This document shows positions 48,301 through 60,800 of a stretch of DNA of 64,000 nt, one piece after another (within the stretch, counting starts at the first letter, position 1; every line of letters starts with the position of its first letter). This stretch comes from Luteibacter sp. (lineage in GTDB: Bacteria; Pseudomonadota; Gammaproteobacteria; Xanthomonadales; Rhodanobacteraceae), in the NCBI RefSeq assembly GCF_009912395.1, contig NZ_WNDO01000007.1, positions 1-64,000 of the forward strand. Direction: 5' to 3'. Under the pieces are notes generated by a model that saw nothing but the letters and a program-made list of their open reading frames with translations, had not been told where the DNA came from and made no database searches. The translations under genes were made by a program, and so were the position numbers.

Positions 48301-48754
48301 CCTGTACATCGTCGCCTTCCCCGCTCAACATATCGATGTCGAGGTTCCCATCGTCACCAGGCGATACCGTGACCAGCAGTGACCCGGCGCCATCCACGAT
48401 CAGCGGCGCGATCCAAGCGGCATGGCGGATCTCGATGAAACCACCTTGTTCTTCGCGGGGCGTCGCTCGTTCGATGGCGGCGTGAATGGCTTCGAGATAG
48501 GCCGCGGCGGGCAGCACCGGAAGCGGTCGATCAGCGAACAGCACGCGATGGTCGGCAAGAAAGGGCTCATTGCCCCGCCACGCCGACCGGAACGCCTGCC
48601 TGGACAAGTCCGATACGTTCTCATGCAACAGGGGATGAAGCGGGCGACCGCCTTGGCGCCTTTCGGAAAACTGCCGGATGAGTTCGGCAGCGTCCGTCTT
48701 GGACAGACGACGCCCCTTCCACTCGGAGACCACGAACTCGACGAAACTGACCAT
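36290..48754 (-). CDS. Trans-AT PKS, four KS domains: DH-(KR)-ACP / KS-DH-KR-ACP / KS-KR-ACP / KS-(DH)
   Basis: 4154 residues. Order with approximate positions: docking helices 1-33; DH 36-308 ([21 protein letters not shown]); degenerate KR 325-512 without the TGGxGGxG loop; ACP (GVDSIVAM, 568); KS (DTMCSSSL, 825; [15 protein letters not shown]); DH 1265-1540; KR (TGGLGGIG, 1720); ACP (GLDSILAV, 2008); KS (DTMCSSSL, 2260); KR (TGGLGGLG, 2915); ACP (GLDSIAIG, 3196); KS (DTACSSAL, 3438; [15 protein letters not shown]); and a degenerate DH 3862-4119 at the end. No AT anywhere. It begins in mid-module, completing the KS at the end of the preceding protein. ATG 48754 has an AAGGAAGG site and opens the docking motif; 48808 lacks this. 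Confidence 0.92.
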   Translation of the reverse strand: MVSFVEFVVSEWKGRRLSKTDAAELIRQFSERRQGGRPLHPLLHENVSDLSRQAFRSAWRGNEPFLADHRVLFADRPLPVLPAAAYLEAIHAAIERATPREEQGGFIEIRHAAWIAPLIVDGAGSLLVTVSPGDDGNLDIDMLSGEGDDVQVHCQASAAWFGGERPAAISIDELRGEMQAAIDPVAMYDRFVTMGLHYGSSHRTVVSLRKGAKGALARLIRQDDSGQSDGMSMPPGVLDGALQATIALTVDQGEPHLPFAVEQVRVFAAVPKEAWAWVRPGRSTDGDIRHINVDLLDDDGCYLVSLRGLSSRPLVAEDEVARILRPTSPQASPCPWREHATYLIVHGLDEPGESIVQAILRRTRHTRVVLAGLQPAENRRVVEALEANGERLAYLRIEGVGEHMPVFIADEAYPLRGVLHVVSDRSHGGFEDLSVIDAGTKDHKLDFFATIRTTDSVDDMAAFASRRHADMSKGHRHGTTFSFDWRQGMLPGAMIDALDAALVGGLSRAVLGVPHGASPSSEDLRDAAADEDMLTRLRDFLRREFAAVLKLRADRIDTRASLDDYGVDSIVAMKLTRRIEASFGPQSKTLLFEYRDLVALATHLAQAHPDVVAAMFKSDDRAIVSKAAMPSSPAPRRRSSRLSRAVAVSTATMQAEPIAIVGLSGRYPQSPDLATFWNNLRDGVDCVVEVPADRWDWRDYYSEDRTADGRHFSRWGGFIAGVDEFDPLFFRMSPKEAERIDPQERLFLQHAWMAMEDAGYTRAALGAGGDVGVYVGMMYSEYQLFAAESSVRGRRMGVAGSFASTANRVSFALDLHGPSMTVDTMCSSSLTAIHLACQDLRSGRTHTAIAGGVNVTIHPNKYLALSSGQFISSEGHCQSFGEGGDGYIPGEGVGAVVLKRLSDAERDGDVIHGVIRGSALNHGGRTNGYTVPNPQAQAAAIDRALAEAGVDARRVSYVEAHGTGTKLGDPIEIAALSRAFGAHTSERGFCLLGSAKSNIGHCEAAAGIAGLTKVLLQMRHRQVVPSLHSSRLNPHIDFDAGPFTVNQTLRAWESPVVDGRRGPRVAGLSSFGAGGSNAHMVVEDYEASAVQLPEGPVVVVLSGRTEAALRGRAEDLLGYLSGDAGALASVAYTLQVGREAMNERLAVVASNAEELVSALRGYLAGEDREGLYVGQAQEHRESVAWFAEDAELREAVSRWATTGRLERVAQAWVRGVEIPWTALHGGRVLPKVGLPTYPFARERYWLSLPTAETPASGVSRLHPLLHENVSDLGRQAFRSSFRGDEPFLRGHRLQRDGISRPLMPAAAWLGMAHAALERAMPAQALKNASLVTLHDIAWPEPLFVDSDVDVDVELRLDERGDVSIDMASVDAGVVRSHAHMRGRLAAGSLDFTDLAAIEAGADAGRFDTTEFYARFDALGLIYGPEHKTVRGIAKGRGELLARLQSTTTVPAQAIPPDLVDGALQACIALLDDTADAWLPFAVKRVVVAAPCSAEMFAWVRCAADDDDKDGSRRFDIDIVDRQGRTCVRMESLGVRRMPADAPAAGRVAFVAGWEPVSGHEVVSTDPTHWCIVGATSTQRAQMSSTWATASTTWLDAPMVGTEEAFLADVLREIQSLADDGGSTALRMACLGGVDDACMSALGALLATAAIEHPELSPALVDARVDRAAVDRLPSFAVSGAFVRLDASGGGERRTWIEHTVTTERRVTIRRDGVYLVTGGLGGIGRIIVRELLSAGARVVVTGRAARPVSFDEALAGWGEGVSYRQLDLADGEAVRAAVSAILTAHGRLDGVLHLAGEHRDAPLIGKSRDAFVDLLRPKVTGTRHLDDATRDIQLDAFVLFSSVAGAFGNLGQADYASANGYMDGFAVQRARRVAAGERHGRTVSIGWPLWAEGGMQPEAKHLEHLARTIGMRPLATAQALDAFHAALADDVPHLAILGGDTVRLRRAVAGVKPTSAVAAGGEVAIVPSVPGSSSLEVAEAFLRERLAATLSMPAAAIDAAAPFEDYGLDSILAVRLAAELEKSFGPLSKTLFYEHRTLRGLAAFLLEAKPQAWPSTPEKGGEAPAVAVAAAQPFQARSFFQEHRLPIPARERDVAIVGLAGRYPMAADLEGFWTNLREGRDCIGEVPADRWDHARYFDPTPGKAGATYSKWGGFLDDIDRFDPLFFGIAPKEAALLDPQERLFMETSWQAVEDAGYPRAALSGSRTGVFVGVMWGHYELYGAQALSAGQGVPSSSYASIANRVSWLFDLRGPSMAIDTMCSSSLTAIHLAAEEIRRGNIDAAIAGGVNASVHPHKYLTLSQGRFAATDGRCRSFGAGGDGYVPGEGVDAVYMKPLEDAVRDGDHVYGIVRSSALNHGGRTSGYTVPNPVAQAELIEAAFARAGIPAESVSYIEAHGTGTALGDPIEIAGLAKAFSARGVSTQGCAIGSVKSNIGHLESAAGIAAVTKVLLQMRHGELVPSLHAEVPNPNIAFADTPFRVQRHLEPWRSAPTAPRRAGVSSFGAGGANAHVVLEEWRDTAAVSTVEGSVALVLSARDPIALAQLARKIAAHLDHAGDEALGDIAFTLQAGRTPMDVRLGMVVATVREAVDRLRHWADMQIASPAALLSQIDDGTTVGHASQMPIYAQRLVDGEAGRNFVAQLVARHDLGRLVHLWVMGISLDWTPLHAGCRRRRVSLPTYPFQRQRCWVGPQEASDGASPTMASSGRLLRRWEATPSRPGHGVRGDVLVGGAILESSSHAWAGECRVVGVSRATPDIETCRGLIGGLVAAGTLPERLLWRASDDRNDALSLFLLLRALLEAGQAMRLAVVIDEGHPVQEALIGLLHSLSLEQPAWRVLAIVVDDVHGAMPDELACLALDEMAAAIPGAAEIRFTRGEVGGTWARYERILSVVPGIGQASMPVPLRHGGTYLVTGGLGGLGRIIAGDLMRRYQARIVLVGRSALDDEGRRALDRLATEGGAVEYVSVDVADASALETLVGTIRSSFGELHGVLHAAGVRRDGAMLQKDADTFRDVARAKVDGTVSLDEATRDCGLDIFVLFSSIAGVNGNPGQADYAYGNRFLDGFAEHRERLRLSGCRRGRTFSIAWPLWEEGGMQLDAEQATRLRRRTGVVPMPAAEGLRHFHAALRGAETVVVPLYGDLERLRSGTAMPGPVSAPQDVPIADNLLDLVRGLVGEEIGVPASSIAALDRFDALGLDSIAIGRLTARLRDIVDDAPQTLFYEHETVGSLVGYLSGRARLPSMRAVAAERVTDRTVPPMDDTQGKVAIVGIHGRFPGGTDLDAFWETLAEGREAIGPVPASRWDADAWHDDAPDAAARGRIHCRHGGFVDDIDHFDADFFRIAHDEAAVMDPQERIFVQSVWHALEDAGYSRQSLRRKHPRDRGANVGVFVGTTTQSYALLADAARRDGVMQAPSSLPWSIANRTSYLFDFRGPSMPVDTACSSALVGLHLACESLRRGDCAVAVAGAVNLYLHPLKYLSLCQRGMLARHGATRSFGEGDEGFVPGEGVATLILKRLDDAIADGDRIHGVVAATGFEHAGRGNGYSAPNPNAQAALIRRVLQAGNIHPDTIDCVEGHGTGTPLGDDIELRALDQVFAGTAGRSAPASLGCVKSNIGHLEAAAGMSSMAKVLLQMRHGRFVPTLHARDAIPSDALVLQHAGGPWWAPADRPRRALVNAFGAGGVNACVVLESAPVVHRAAEAPAPDGHAFLLSAADAMRLRAYATSFVEWLPATTSPLSAVCDALRRREPMAARLAVFGRSTDDIVRQLREWLADRPSGVHVVIREAGRTPAAPAWEGGAEPWRESVVTWPTGKAPDETGRNEAPPPGMPVYPFAPTRHWISTSTPHPEAHVAARNDERLHPWVSYNASTLRQTAFDSWLRLDGGDGLTCSHEGQARLAPAALMEIAVACGTLAGEHRVGMMKEIRFTDRLTFERDLHLVRTVLAADDDGIRFTITTGPGETSQCLAEGRLVPGDARSTSAGPRRDLQRLRKRAHDVSLPALVAHLRAHGRTSSIEGIEALWMCGAHALARLALPDNDASSERFVMRPAIFSALSDVLLAWLDRDDPSVDYEIGSIAELCLHRGLPNRCNVLVERGSGNGQGTTLDAILLDDHGETIAVIRGIELNISRPTPARGAATRHHHRQEEETQDVRNRGLA
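44940..46150. repeat. Near-identical 1.2-kb block, copy 1 (KS C-terminal half and linker)
   Basis: This stretch matches 53571-54781 (offset 8631) with only about eight mismatches that I found, for example a/g at 45048 versus 53679. It encodes the KS segment from about [13 protein letters not shown] through the conserved [12 protein letters not shown] after the KS. Similarity falls off sharply at both ends, as expected for recent gene conversion. Confidence 0.85.
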
Positions 48755-48814
48755 GCCCCTTCCTTCCCCTTCGATTCCGTTGCGATGGGATCGCTCGATG
48801 CGTCCCATCGATCG

Positions 48815-51800
48815 TCACAGCGTGTTGAGCAACGCGACGGCCTGCCCTGTATCCAACTCGTCCTTCTCGATCCGCTCGAGCACGTCCTCGATCCATGCCG
48901 TACCCGTCGGATTCGCGTCGCGAGATCCGGACGACGCCGATCCGGCGGAGCCGACCCAATAGCGTTCGCGAGCGAACGGATACAGAGGCAGGTCTGCGTA
49001 CGCAGGACGCCCAGCCGTGTACAGCGTGATCCATGGAACATCCGCTCCCGCCTCCCAGGTAGCGGCGAGACGTTCGATATCGCCTGCCGCGATCCAGGAT
49101 GCGATCGTCGCCTCGTCCGCGCGGGTCGTCGTCCGCGACCCTTCGATCGGATTGCCCAGCCAGCGCCGTGCCGCCTGCTCCAATGCCGCGAGGTCGTCGA
49201 CGACGAATGCCACCCGGGAATCCATCGCATCCCTCCGGCACTGCGAGGTGAAGGCGACGGCGGGCAAGCCGGGGGCCTGCCGGCGACCCAGCCACGCCAC
49301 CAGATTCTCGACGCGTCGGACGAGCCCGTCCAAATCCCGGGCGGAAAGCACCACCGCCTGCGTGGCCGGGACGTCCTGCGGCGCGACCTGGGGCTCCCGG
49401 GCGCGATATTCCTCGATCACGACATGGGCGTTCGTGCCGCTGTATCCGAAGGAATTGACGCAGGCCAGACGTGCCCGGCCGGCTTTCGCCGGCCAGGCCA
49501 CGGGCGAACGGGCAATGAAGAACGGCGACGACGCGAAATCGAAATGCCTGTTTTCCCGCTCGACATGAAGCGTCGGCGGAATCGTCGCGTGACGCAGGGA
49601 TAGCAGGACCTTCTGTACGCTCGCGACACCCGCCGCCGACGAGGTGTGGCCGATGTTGCTCTTCACCGAGCCGAGTGCACAGTAACCACGACGATCGGTA
49701 CGCTCGCGAAACACTGTGGCGAGGGCTTCAAGTTCGATCGGGTCACCGAGCGGCGTACCCGTGCCGTGGGTCTCCACGTAGTCGATGTCGGCCGGATCGA
49801 TTGCGAACCGGCGATGCACGTCCCTTTCCAGGTCGGCCTGGCTAAGGGCGCTCGGTGCCGTGATACCGTTGGTTCGACCATCCTGGTTGATGCCCGAACC
49901 CGCGATCACCCCAAGGATGCGATCGCCGTCGCGTTCCGCGTCGGCCAGCCGCTTGAGCACCAACGCTCCGACACCGTCGCCCATCACGATGCCGTCGGCA
50001 CCGTCGTCGAAGGCACGGCAGCGCCCCGATGACGACAGCATGCCGGCCTGGCTGAGCGCCAGGTACGACTCCGGCGCGAGCCAGAGGCTGACGCCGCCGG
50101 ACAGGGCCATGTCGACTTCGCCGCTGCGCAAGGCCTGGCACGCCAGGTGCAGCGCGACGAGCGACGACGAACACGCCGTGTCGACGGATATGGCAGGACC
50201 GTTAAGGTTCAGGTGATAGGCGATCCGCGCCGCGGCGATGGAATAGCTGTTCGCCGTCACGGGTGCCGCCCGGACCCCGCTGCGCGAGAGCAGCAAGGCA
50301 TAGTCGTTCGTCGAAATACCCAGGTAGACGCCACAGCGTGAACGACTCAGCGCGCGCCCGGTGTAACCAGCATCCTCGAAGGCATGGTAGGCCTCTTGGA
50401 GGAACAGACGGTGTTGCGGGTCCATCTGCTCCGCCTCGTCGGGTGAAATCCGGAAGAACAGCGTGTCGAAGCAATCGACGTCGTCCATCGAACCCAGCCA
50501 GCGCGACATCATGCGGTCGCGAGCCTGCGGATCCGCATCGTAGAAATCGTCGATCCGCCAACGGTTCCGCGGTATCTCGCGGATGGCATCTCGGCCTTCG
50601 ACTAGCTGCGTCCAGAATCCATCCAGGTCGTCCGCTCCCGCGTAACGCCCCGACATGCCGACGATGGCGATGCGGTCGGCGACTGGCGTGGTCGCCCGTT
50701 CGCGTCGCGGGCGTTGTCCGCGGAACGATCGCGCGCGCACCGACGGCGAAGAAAGCAAGGACACCGGCGGTGCCGGCGGCGATTCGGTTTCCGCGTCGAC
50801 GGGAAGCAGCCCTTGCAGATGCGCAGATAGCTGGCGGATGGTGGGGTAGCTATAGATCGTCGTGGCTTCGCACTGCGTCCCGAAGTCCTCGTTGATCCGC
50901 CGGACCCACGTCACACCGCTGATCGAGTCAAGGCCGAGTTGGATGAACTCCATGTCGTCGTCGATCGGCCGGCCTTGCAGATGCAACTCGGTCGTAAGGC
51001 TTTCCCGAAGTCGATGCGCGATCGCTTCCAGTGAGCGCTTGGCGACCGTGCCGGCCGGAGCCTTGGCCATCACAGGTGCCACAGGCAATGGCGTGGTCTT
51101 GGCCAGTTGTTCGAATCGCGCCTGGATATGACGCGACGTGTCCTCGCGACCGACGAAGGTCTTGTCGTGCATGTCCAGCTCGCGGACGAAGGTGTCGTCG
51201 ACCCGCTCGGCCAATCCCGCGTTCCACAGGCGCTTGAGCCCCACCAGCCGGTGCCGCGGATGCCGTGCGATTCGCGATGCCAGCGCCAACGCCGCCGGCA
51301 CCACCTCCGATCGCGGCAACACCGCCTCGCCCACCCCTCGCTCGCCCAGCGCATGGCCGCTGTATTCACGTGCCGTCAGCAGGCTTTCCCGGCCCAGCGA
51401 CTCACCCAGGCGCCTCGGCGCCATCAGCGTCGCCCCCGCTCCCGGCGTGAATCCGTAATCCATGTACGGGCTCACGTAACGCGATTCCTCCGCGTAGATC
51501 CCCAGGTCCGCGAACAGGCCCAGCGACCACCCCGCACCGATCCCGTGGCCCTGCATCGCCGCAATCACCGGCACCTCGCACGCCATCGGCAATCGGAAAA
51601 TCGTGAAGTCCGTGAACCGAGCCTGCCCCGACTGGATCGCCAGCAAGCTCTCCCGCGTGCCGCCCGAGGCGAAGTACGTGTCGTAGCCGGTCACCACCAC
51701 CGCCCGGTAACCCGCCGTCCCCGCGTGCGCGAACGCCTCTTCCACGCCACGCACCAACGCCTCGGAGAACATGTTCCGCGCGTCGCGATCGCAGAGCTCC

Positions 51801-54800
51801 ACCAGCAGCACCCCGCCCGGCAGCGACGTCGCCTTCACCGCCGTCCCCGACAGGCGCACCCCGCCTTCCACCGGCAACGACTCGTCCGACGTCGGCCATG
51901 CCACCGCCGGCACCTGACGGCGCGCCCGCCAGGCCGCCAGCGACGACGCCGGCTGACCCGCCCATCCGCGGGCCAGCGACTGCGCACTCGCCAGCACGCC
52001 TTCCGATCCCGTCACCTGCGCTCCCCGCCAATCCCGGCCCGCACGGCTCTCGCCGTCCAGCAGGGCCCGCCGACCCGACGCCCCCAGGTGCAACGGCAGG
52101 CAGACGCCCGCCCATCCCGACAACGGCAGATCGTCCAATACGTCCGCCGCTCCGTACCAGCCTTCCGCCGCGTGCACCACTTCGTCGCAGCCCAGCATCG
52201 CCAGCCACGAACGCCCACGCGCGTCGCCACCCAGACCCGCCACCACCGGCACCGGCACCGTCGCCAGCCATGCGCACCACGACGCCACCGCCCCCGCGTC
52301 CATCCCCTCCTCGAACGGTGACGACTCGCTCCACAGCACCACCGACCCCGCGCCGCGCGCGATCGCCTCTTCCACCTGGCGGCGAACCGTCGACACCTCG
52401 CGCGCATCACAGCGCACCAGCGCCGGCGCGTCTGCCACCGATACACCCGGTGCGAACGACGGCGTCTCGTCCTGCCGCGACAGGTGCGCCTTCAACAGCC
52501 GCAGCGCCTCGACCGGCTTCTCGGCCAGCGATCCGGCCACCGCCAGCGCCTCCGACGCCACCGCCTCGGCCGCCACCACCTTGCCGCCCCAACCCGCCTG
52601 ACGCCAGGCCTCGCCTCGACGCACCTGCACGTCCACCACGCCCGTACGGGCACGGACCGCCGGCGCCAGACCCCATGACGAGGCCTCCAGCCCGTAGCGA
52701 CCGCTCGCGGACACCACGATCGCGTCGCACGACAACCCCAGCCACCATGCCGGTCCGATCGCGTCGCCCGGCAACGCCGCGATGGTCGGCCATCCTGAAT
52801 CGCGCAGGCGAGCGGCGAGTGCGTCCCAGGCATCGCTTATGACCGAATCCGACGAATCACGCATGCCGACGATCACGCACGTCAACTCGCCAAGCGAGGA
52901 GATCGCGTGGAGCCCTGCAAGCAATGTATCCGGATGCGAAGACGACGCCACAAGACGGATCACTCCGTCGATGGGCTCATCGATGACCACTCCGTCGACG
53001 ACAGGCAATACGCGCGACATCGTGGAACGTTCGCTCCTGCGATCTGCGGCCAGACCGTGGAAACCAATGGCGACCCGCCCTTGTTCGTCGATCACCTGCG
53101 CGTCGAAGCCGATCACGTCGTCATGCCCTGGCAACCGGCTCACACGAATTGTCGCACCGGAAGATACCGGTCCATGGATCCGCAACTCGTCCAGCGTCAA
53201 CAGCGCATGCGATGCGTCGTATTCGCCCAGCAAACCACGTATCCACTCGGAGGACAGCACGATGCGATCATCGCCATGGCTAGACGGTTCGTGCTGCCCG
53301 ACCGACAACGGGCGCACGCCCCCCTGTACCAGCAACGCTTCGTCGCCAACACGGACGATCTCGAACGCGACATCCCCTTCGACATCCTCCCAAAGCAGCA
53401 CATCGAGGACGTCGTCGGCCCGCGGCACATCGAACCAGGCTACGTCGTACAAGCTCAACGGCGTCGTATCGTCCACGCCCAACGCTCGTACTGCCGCCGC
53501 CCGCGCCATCTCCAGGCAATCCCACGCCGTGATTGCCTCGACGAAACGCGAGCGGAACCGCTGGCCACGCAGGTCCGATACGTTCTCGTGCAGTAACGGA
53601 TGCAATCGCGACACGCCCGATGCCGGCGTCTCCGCCGTCGGTAACGACAGCCAGTAGCGCTCCCGGGCGAACGGATAGGTCGGCAAACCCACCTTCGGCA
53701 ACACACGGCCGCCATGCAGCGCCGTCCACGGAATCTCCACCCCGCGTACCCACGCCTGCGCCACGCGCTCCAGGCGTCCCGTCGTCGCCCACCGCGACAC
53801 CGCTTCACGCAGCTCCGCGTCTTCCGCAAACCAGGCCACCGACTCACGGTGCTCCTGGGCCTGGCCCACGTACAGGCCCTCGCGATCCTCGCCCGCCAGG
53901 TAACCGCGCAACGCCGACACCAACTCCTCCGCGTTCGACGCCACCACCGCCAGGCGCTCGTTCATCGCCTCGCGACCCACTTGCAACGTATACGCCACCG
54001 ACGCCAGCGCACCCGCGTCGCCCGACAGGTACCCCAGCAGATCCTCCGCCCGACCACGCAGCGCCGCCTCGGTGCGGCCCGACAGCACCACCACCACCGG
54101 CCCCTCCGGCAACTGCACCGCCGAGGCCTCGTAATCCTCCACCACCATGTGCGCGTTCGATCCCCCCGCACCGAACGACGACAGGCCCGCCACTCGCGGC
54201 CCTCGGCGGCCGTCCACCACCGGAGACTCCCACGCCCGTAGCGTCTGGTTCACCGTGAACGGGCCCGCGTCGAAATCAATGTGCGGGTTCAGCCGCGACG
54301 AATGCAGCGACGGCACCACCTGACGGTGGCGCATCTGCAACAGCACCTTCGTCAGTCCCGCGATGCCTGCCGCCGCCTCGCAATGGCCGATGTTCGACTT
54401 CGCCGAACCCAGCAGGCAGAACCCACGCTCCGACGTGTGTGCACCGAACGCCCGCGACAACGCCGCGATCTCGATCGGATCGCCCAGCTTCGTGCCCGTG
54501 CCATGCGCTTCCACATAGCTCACCCGCCGCGCATCCACGCCTGCCTCGGCCAGCGCCCGGCCAATCGCCGCCGCCTGCGCCTGCGGGTTGGGTATCGTGT
54601 AACCGTTCGTCCGACCGCCGTGGTTCAGCGCGCTGCCACGGATCACACCGTGGATCACGTCACCGTCCCGCTCCGCGTCTGACAGCCGCTTGAGCACCAC
54701 CGCGCCCACGCCCTCGCCCGGAATATAGCCGTCGCCGCCTTCGCCAAAACTCTGGCAGTGCCCCTCGCTAGAGATGAACTGTCCAGCCGATAACATAAGG

Positions 54801-57800
54801 TACTTCTGAGGATGCACCGTCAGATTCACCCCGCCCGCGATCGCCATGCGTGTCCGCCCCGCACGCAAGTCCTGGCAGGCCACATGGATCGCCGTCAACG
54901 ACGAGGAGCACATCGTGTCCACCGTCATGCTCGGACCATGCAGGTCAAGCACATAGGACACGCGGTTCGCGATACTGGCGACATTCCCTGCGAAGCCCAT
55001 GCGCAGCGATTCGGGCGATGCGCGCAGGCCGAGCAACTGATACTCGCTGTACATGACGCCAACATAGACACCGACCTGTCCGGCGTCCTCCCCATCTCCA
55101 CGCAGACTGGCACGCGTGTGACCGGCATCCTCCACGGCCATCCAGGCGTGTTGCAGGAACATCCGCTCCTGCGGATCGAGGAATCTCGCTTCACGCGGTG
55201 CGATGTGGAAGAACTGCGGATCGAATTCGTCGATCCCCTCGATGAACCCGCCCCACCGGCTGTAATGACGCCCTGCGGCGGTCCGGTCTTCACTGTAGTA
55301 GTCACGCCAGTCCCAGCGATCCGCTGGCACCTCCACCACGCAATCCACACCGTCACGCAGGTTGTTCCAGAACCCTGCGATATCGCGCGAACCCGGGTAG
55401 CGTCCGCTCATGCCGATGATCGCGATCGGTTCCGCCGTCGTCGCTCCCAAGGGACGGCCAACCGCTTGCATCTTCTTGGCCGGCGGCGGAGCCACGCGTC
55501 GCTCCGCCGGCACAGGCGTCGGCGCCCTCCGCTCCGTGGCGGCGAAGCGCTTCGCCAGTGCCTCGCCATGTGAACGGACCAGGTAGTCGCCCAGTTCGCC
55601 CAGGTTCCGATACTCGAAGAACAATGTCTTGGGCAGCGACCCGGTGGTTTTTTCCAGCGCGCCGGTAAGCGCCATCGCCAGAATCGAATCCATGCCGAAT
55701 GCGTCGAACGCGGCATCTGCCGCGATACGCTGGATCGGCACCTTCATCACGCGCGCGAACTCGGCCTTAAGCCAGCTGTCCACCGCCCGGCGCAGATCAT
55801 CATCGATCGTCGCTGAGACGTCGTGGGTACGGGGCAGGTTCGCGGGGTCTGCAAGGCCGGTTCCTTCGAGAGTGCGTTGTATCGCATCACGCCTCCCCGA
55901 CATCACCACGGCATGCTCGATACCTTCCACAAGAATCGAGCGCAATGCGCGCCAGGCATCTTTCGTGGCCAGGGCGACCATGCCGGTCGTCTTCTGCCAT
56001 TCGCGACGGGCATGGTCCTCCATACGCATGCCGCCGTCTTTCCATAGGGGCCATGCGATGGATATCGTCCGTCCATGACGTGCGCCGGTGGCAACCAGGG
56101 CATTGCGGTGAGCAGCGAAACCGTCCATGAAGCCATTGGCCGCCGCGTAGTCCGCTTGGCCTACATGCCCGAAGGCCGCGGCCGTCGACGAAAAACAGAC
56201 GAAGAAATCCAACGGCAGGTGGGCCGTCGCTTCGTCAAGTGCCACCGTTCCACCGACCTTGGGTGCAAGCACGATATCCAGTTCGTCGAGCCGCTTCCCC
56301 ATCAGGAATGCGTCGCGTGTCGTCCCTGCGGCGTGGAACACGCCATGCAAGGCGCCTTCACTGGCCACGAGCGATGCGATCGCCTCGGCCACTTGTCCGT
56401 TGTGGGCCAGATCCATGGTGAGATAGCCCACCCTTTCACCAAAACGCGACCGCAGGGCTGCCAGCCGTTCCGCTCGCATGCCGGACACGTCGCCTCGCCC
56501 ACCCAGGACGACTCGCGCGTGCGTGCTCGCTAGGATGTCCTCCGCAAGCAAGCAGCCGATCCCGCCCAGGCCACCGGTGACGAGGTATACGCCGTGTTCG
56601 CGATACGGCGTCTCGCCTCCGGATTCGGGCACGAGTTGCCAGGCCGGCGATGTCTCCACGCCGTCCGCGCCCCATCGGGCCAGGCGGATGCCCGGCCGCC
56701 CGGCCATCTCGTCCGCCCAATCGGCGAAGGCCCTTTCCTCCAGCGAAGCCGGCGCCACCAGGACCTGCGCATGGAACCGGGGCTGCTCTCGCGACACGGA
56801 ACGCAACATGGCGACGAGCCCATGCCACTGCGCAGGATTCTCCCGATCGTCCACCCTTACCTGGAACAGGCAGGGCTCGGGATCGCGCGCTTTCAGCAGC
56901 GACTGGATCGTCTCCATGCAGCTTCGGACCAAGGCGCCGAAATCGTTGGCCTCGGTACCGAGTTCAGACGCACCAGGCCATGGATGTCCCGTGGTGAAAC
57001 GCTCCCTGCGTCGCCAAGACACCGCCATTGCAGCGCTATCAACGGGCTGCCACGTCGATTTCGCCAGAAGCAACGCGTGCTGCGCGACCGGTCCGACACG
57101 GCGCGTGCTGAAACCGCGCCACATGGCGACGACGATACCGTCGGCGTCGCAAAGATCGATATCGATGCGATCATCGCCTTCGGATGCGCGCCTGACCCAG
57201 GCGGCACTCGCAGTCGACGCCGAATCATCGCACCGAACCCAGGCATGATCGACGGAGAATGGCAGACGAGGCTCCGGCTGTGCGCCGCCGAGCAAGCCCA
57301 GACAGGCCTGCAGCGCCGCATCGGCCAGCGACGGATGCAAATGGTAGGCTTTTGCGTCGACCAGCATTCCGGCCGGCAGCGCGAGCTCGGCGAGTACCTC
57401 GCCCTGACCCTGTCGCAGGTCGACAAGCGCACGATGTGCCCTGCCGTATACCAGTCCGAGTCCTTCCAGACGCTCATAGAGTGAAGCGGCGGCCTCCGGT
57501 GCACCCATGCGCGCACGCAACGCACCCAGATCGATGGGCGCCGGTGCCGTCTCGTGGGACCATGCCAGGTGCCCGACGCCATGCGGCATACGGGATCCGT
57601 CGTCGCCACTGGCGATGTCGCAACGCACCTCTCCATGCTCGCCAACGGCTAACGTTGTGTGCACGGTCGAAGGTTCGCGCACGATGAGCGGTGCCAGCCA
57701 GGCGACGTTCTTCAACTGCACCGCGTGGCCTCGATCCGCCGGTGGCGTGGCCCGCTCCAGTGCGGCGCACATCATTTCCATGTAGGCGACGGCAGGCAAT

Positions 57801-60800
57801 ACGGGGGCGACGCGATCGCCAAGCTTCACGCGATGATCGGCAAGGAACGACTCGTCTCCGCGGAATGACGATGTGAACGCCGTCGTCGAAAAATCCGACA
57901 TGTTGACGTGCAACATGGGATGCAGCTGTGAGGAAGATGACTCCGATGCGGCAACGCGAATGACGTCGACCCAATGTCGTTCACGGGCGAAAGCGTATCC
58001 CGGCAAGCCGGCGATGCGTGTACGTGAAGCGTGCAGGAAGCGCCAATCGACATCCACGCCCCGCGTCCACAGGGTCGCCAGTTGCGTGATATCGCCGTGA
58101 GTAGCGGCAGCGGCGATAAGTTCCTGCCCGGACGGCGTACGCCAAAGATCGAGCGTGTCGGCACTGCCAGCGATGTCGCCGTGCCAGATATCATCGCGCT
58201 TCGCACCGGCAAGCCACGCCTGAAGCGCGGCCACCAGTTCATCCCTGCTTCCGACGCGTATGGCCAGGCGATGACGAAGCGCCGCCCGACCGCATTGCCA
58301 AGTCCGGATGGCTGCCGAAAACGACGCTTCCCGGCCGTCGCGCTCAAGCCAGGCGATCACCTTTGCCACCTGGGCTCGCAGACAATCGGCACGGAAGGCG
58401 GACAACACAAACAACCACGGTCCTCGCACCTCTTCATGCCGATGTACCGCATGGTCCGACACAACCGCATGCGCGTTCGCGCCACCGGACCCGAAACTGC
58501 TGATGCCCGCCACCTTCGGCCCGTCAGGCCACGAACCGGACGCCGACTGGACGTGCAGGCCAGCGGATAACCGGATCCTTGGATTGAGCGTCCTGAAATG
58601 GGCAGTGGCGGGCACGCGACCATGGCGGAAGGCAAGCAATACCTTCAGTACACCCGCAAGCCCCGCGGCCGATTCCAGATGTCCGATCTGGCTCTTGATC
58701 GAACCGATGCCGCAATCCACATCTTCCGCGCGTTGCCCGACCATCGCGCACGCCTGACTTATCGCCTCCACTTCGATCGGATCGCCGAGCGAAGTTCCCG
58801 TGCCGTGGGCCTCCAGGTAGCGGAGCATGCCGGGCCCCACACCGGCATCACGCCATGCGGCGAGCAACAGATCGCGCTGCTTTCGCGGATTGGGCACTGT
58901 CAAACCGCTGGCAAGTCCTCCGTGATTGATCGCCGTGCCGCGAATGATGCCCTGCACCGGGTCGCCTTCGGCGATCGCTGCCGCCAATGGCTTGAGATAG
59001 AACGCAACGGCGCCTTCCGCTCGAACATAGCCATCGGCTTGGGCGTCGAAGACCTTGCACAAGCCGTCCGGCGATAACATGCCAGCCTTGTGGTAGGCCA
59101 GCGAAAGGTCGGGATGACAGATCACGTTTACGCCAGCGACCAGCGCACTGGAGCATTCACCGCGACGCAACGATTGCACTGCGGTATGCAGGGCGACCAA
59201 TGACGACGAACAGGCCGTATCCAGCAAGAGGCTCGGACCGACGAAGTCGAAGAAGTAGGACACGCGATTGGCGATCACGGCCAATGAGCTGGCGACGCCC
59301 AGATGTGCCTGCACGTCCTCGCCGCACTCTTGCATGAGCCGGCTGTAGTCGCTGTTGCTGGCACCGACGAACACGCCCACATCCCGGCCAGCCAGGGAAG
59401 CCGGCACGATGCCGGCATCCTCGACGCTTTGCCACGCCAGCTCCAGGACGAGACGCTGCTGCGGATCCATTAGCCGCGCTTCGGCAGGCGAAATACGGAA
59501 GAACGCCGGATCGAACGATTCCAGGTCGGTGACGAATCCACCACGGTCGATACCGGGATATCCGTCGGCGGAAAGCCAACGCCCCCGCGACAGGGGATAA
59601 GGACCGATGGCATCGGCGCCCGAATCCAGCAAGCGCCACAGGTCGGCGGGGGATTCGATACCGCCCGGCAACCTGCAGGCGATACCCACGATCGCGATAT
59701 CGCCATCGCGTCCTTCGAGCGACGACACGGGTGTTCCCGCCTCTGCGGACGCGCGCGATGAGGGCTGCGGAGCGGCCCGGGCGACGCTGGCGGCCGCACG
59801 TGCGACCGTGTTGTTTTCGAAGAAGAAGGCGCCGGGCAGAACAACGCCCAGGGCATCCTCCAGATCACGTTGCAGGGCAAGGAGCGCTGCGGAATCGACC
59901 CCCATCTCCATCAACGGCCTATCGTCGGCATAGGCCGATGCATCCGGTCCCAACCACGCGACGACCTGCTCCCCCAGCCAGCGGGCCACCGTTTCCGCCG
60001 GGGCGTCGCTCAAGGGGCCTGCTATGCCGGAGCGTCTGCCTCCCAGCCTTTCGAGGCGACTGGAAAGCTCGTATGCAACGAGGACACCATGGGTTTCGTT
60101 GATGGCGTCCTGCGGACGATAGCCGCGAACGGCGCGCACGACGTCGGCACCATGGGCGTGATGGAACGCGAGAACCGGATCCTGGCCGCTTCCGTTGCGC
60201 TGGATATAGGTGTCGAACGATTCACCGCGATGCGCGGCGTAGCGCTTGCACAATGTGACGCCGACCACGCCGGTCACCCCCTCCGTGACCGTTGCCACGC
60301 GAAGCAGGAATTCCAGGAGACGATCGCCCAGCCGCTTGTCCTGCCATCGCGGATCGACATTGATGGCAAGCAATTGCACCAGTGGGGTATCCGCACGATG
60401 CAGCGTATGTACATCGTGCGCCGTCAGCGCGTCCAGGGCCGCCGCATCGGCGATGCGCTGGCTGTAGACGCAGCCAGCGATGACCCCGTCCAACTCGATC
60501 ACGAACTGCCCTGCAGCATATGTGTCGATACGTCGACGCAGCGTAACGTCGTCGCTTAGCGTGTGATCCCAGCACAGCGACTCCAACTCGAGCAGTCGCG
60601 GCACATCGGCAATGACGGCTCGACGGACGTGCGCAGCATGCGCGGTCCAGCGGTAGCATCCAACGAGGGGCGTGGCGCCCGGGCACGACACGCAGGTCGA
60701 TGAATCGTAGAAGCCCTGCAAAGCCGCATCTTCGAGTGTGCGCGCGGCGGTCTGCGGCTTGTATCCCGTTGCCGCCTCCAGCATCCGGACGAGTTCGCCG

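Noticed and set aside
51107-52842. Very long plus-strand open frames (up to 404 codons) opposite the PKS
   Set aside because: They are rich in Arg, Pro and His and are shadows of extreme GC3 bias on the coding strand; no motif or ribosome site.
44940-54781. The 1.2-kb repeats as an insertion sequence
   Set aside because: They encode KS sequence in frame in both copies, with no terminal repeats or transposase.
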